Source: Homarus americanus (lineage: Eukaryota > Arthropoda > Malacostraca > Decapoda > Nephropidae). From it: 64,000 bases of DNA. Shown piece after piece: positions 62,728 to 64,000 of this stretch (position 1 is its first letter; the number at the start of each line of letters is the position of its first letter). The stretch covers positions 42,501 through 106,500 of the forward strand of contig NW_024729710.1 of the NCBI RefSeq assembly GCF_018991925.1, given 5' to 3'. The notes beneath the pieces are model-generated. The model was not told where the DNA came from, did no database searches, and saw only the letters and a program-made list of their open reading frames with translations. The translations under genes and the position numbers were made by a program.

Positions 62728-62804
<77 letters not shown>
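62140..62804. repeat. pyrimidine-rich (+) region ending in (CT)n
   Basis: C/T-dominated sequence, then a perfect (CT)n at 62729-62804, about 480 bp before the chitin-binding exon. Confidence 0.9.
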
Positions 62805-62808
<4 letters not shown>

Positions 62809-62943
62809 GTTATCTTGGGCAGCAACACGGGGTTAGTTCACTCGGTTCGTGAGGGCGGCTCGTTCATCTCGCCCTCCCTCCATCACTGGTCTCTACTCAA
62901 ACAGTGTACACGTTCTCTTGACTGTGGTGGAAACAAGAGAGAT

Positions 62944-62944
<1 letters not shown>

Positions 62945-62990
<46 letters not shown>
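62945..62990. repeat. intronic (GT)n microsatellite
   Basis: Perfect array about 300 bp upstream of the chitin-binding exon. Confidence 0.95.
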
Positions 62991-62993
<3 letters not shown>

Positions 62994-63109
62994 AAGAGAA
63001 GGAAGATACATATGTGTATATATTTATGTGCTTTATATATGTGTATCTATATATATCTACATTTTGATAGGTGAGATCTATGCTATCCATATGCCCATAG
63101 TTGCTGACA

Positions 63110-63284
63110 CCTTTATTGACATTTTTCTACTCGGCATAGATCCCTCACCTCTCACATCCCTCACCATCCAGTTTTCTCACCTCACATCTCTCACCCCACA
63201 ACTCTCTCATCCTTTACCACACAGATCTCTCACCTTTCGCCCCTTTACCATACAACTCTCTCACCTGCCACACTTCCTCAACAG
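63110..63284 (+). promoter_or_regulatory. extended polypyrimidine tract and acceptor before the chitin-binding exon
   Basis: This is a degenerate CTCTCACC-type repeat, strongly C/T-rich, ending CTTCCTCAACAG. It provides the 3' splice signal for the exon at 63285. The competing AG at 63288-63289 would shift out of the CBM14 frame. Confidence 0.5.
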
Positions 63285-63481
63285 TTCAGCTCATCACGGC
63301 CGCGAGCGTTCGACTTCGCGGCAGAGGCTGAGTCCGTAGTTGGTGAACTGAATGCCAACTTCAGCTGTGATGGGAGGGAGTATGGTTACTACGCCGATCA
63401 GAGCCACAAGTGTAAGGTCTTCCATATCTGTATGCCTGTCAAGACCGCCACTGGCCGCATCATGGACACGTTTCAGTTCAG
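63285..63481 (+). CDS. internal exon: first half of a chitin-binding peritrophin-A (CBM14) domain, CPAP1-like protein
   Basis: The 65 complete codons start FSSSRPRAFDF, an Arg/Ser linker. They continue with an acidic stretch and then the start of a type-2 chitin-binding domain: FSC, then GREYGYYAD, then HKCKVFHIC. The three cysteines are at codons 63366, 63411 and 63429, with spacing C-x14-C-x5-C, which matches the CBM14 pattern for the first half of the domain. The Gly-Tyr-Tyr-Ala-Asp segment and the aromatic residue before the third Cys (VFHIC) are typical chitin-contacting positions. The exon closes ...DTFQF plus AG and a GTGAGT donor at 63482 (phase 2), so the next exon must complete an AGN codon (Ser or Arg) and supply cysteines 4-6. 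One chitin-binding domain behind a signal peptide fits cuticle proteins analogous to peritrophin (CPAP1) and related secreted proteins. Those proteins bind chitin in cuticle or tracheal matrix, with no catalytic role. Domain assignment is firm; the exact subfamily is not. Confidence 0.9.
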
Positions 63482-64000
63482 GTGAGTTTTTTTTTTAATA
63501 ATTATAATTAACGATGATTGATTAATGGTTCTTTGTTATGGTAAATGATGGGAGTTTTATGGTGTTTTTGACGTTTCTACGGTAAACAATTAGGTGTTGT
63601 ATGGTTAATATAATATGAATTGTATATTATTTCATAGTATAAATAAAGTGATTTCAATAACTTGGAATACACAAAGTTAGTTCATTTTGTTTGGTAAAAA
63701 TGGTAAATTAATTTCATGTGAAAGCATAAGTCTTGAGCTTCAAGTTGAAGAGGTTCTTAATGCTACAAATTTCAGGTGATCAAGGTAGTCATCATCAGGT
63801 CACACCTAAATAGGAATTAACCTGTAATTTTAATGACAAATACGATTTCTTGAAACTCTACGGTATTTTCACTGACATAATCATATTTTCTATAGTTTAC
63901 AAAAATATTAACCGTAATTTCATACATGCTTTCAATTCAAAATTACTGGACAATTATCTTTTTTATTACTGAAGTAGATGAACGATTTTTTTTAGGACAC
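63482..64000 (+). other. start of the next intron, running off the window
   Basis: It begins GTGAGTTTTTTT, then continues as AT-rich non-coding sequence to the end. No segment encodes the missing second half of the CBM14 domain (cysteines 4-6), so the gene is partial here. Confidence 0.7.

Overview
This is eukaryotic, almost entirely non-coding DNA, most likely from a decapod crustacean. That placement is an inference. It rests on the extreme density of long perfect dinucleotide arrays (GA/CT and CA/GT, often over 50 bp), on repeated interstitial blocks of the arthropod telomere unit TTAGG/CCTAA, and on one arthropod cuticle-type gene. Nothing looks bacterial or viral: there are no operons, no closely packed ORFs and no rRNA or intact tRNA genes.

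The one gene I can support is on the + strand in the last quarter. Its first coding exon (50869-50949) encodes a start Met and a signal peptide and ends at a clean GTGAGT donor in phase 0. A second exon (63285-63481) opens in phase 0 after a CAG acceptor. It encodes the first half of a chitin-binding peritrophin-A (CBM14) domain with spacing C-x14-C-x5-C, and ends at GTGAGT in phase 2. The exons are separated by a 12.3 kb intron packed with microsatellites. The gene runs off the right edge, where the rest of the chitin-binding domain must lie. The likely product is a secreted single-domain chitin-binding protein of the CPAP1 kind, acting in cuticle or another chitinous extracellular matrix.

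The first 50 kb look intergenic, or could be upstream introns. Supported contents are: minisatellites near 1.4, 9.7, 11.7-12.9, 14.6, 25.3, 43.4, 48.6 and 49.6 kb; dozens of microsatellites; a decayed LINE fragment (29.9-30.1 kb, minus strand); two copies of a pogo/Tigger-like MITE (32.0 and 41.7 kb); a separate 120 bp TIR element (20.9-21.1 kb); a partial tRNA-derived SINE head (14.1 kb); and TTAGG-type interstitial telomeric tracts (6.4, 34.7, 56.1, 59.1 kb). A CCAAT-box cluster ending in a palindromic CRE (24.30-24.50 kb) is the best promoter or enhancer candidate. Long strand-asymmetric purine or pyrimidine stretches occur at 23.3-24.3, 46.4-47.0, 54.9-55.4, 57.7-58.3 and 62.1-62.8 kb.

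Most open frames here exist because simple repeats lack stop codons. Two frames outside simple repeats (7.5-7.8 kb and 53.2-53.8 kb, both minus) are recorded as low-confidence candidates. I found no clearly new multi-gene system. The most worthwhile leads are the split cuticle-type gene, the TIR element families, the CCAAT/CRE cluster and the TATA-like site inside the 12 kb intron.
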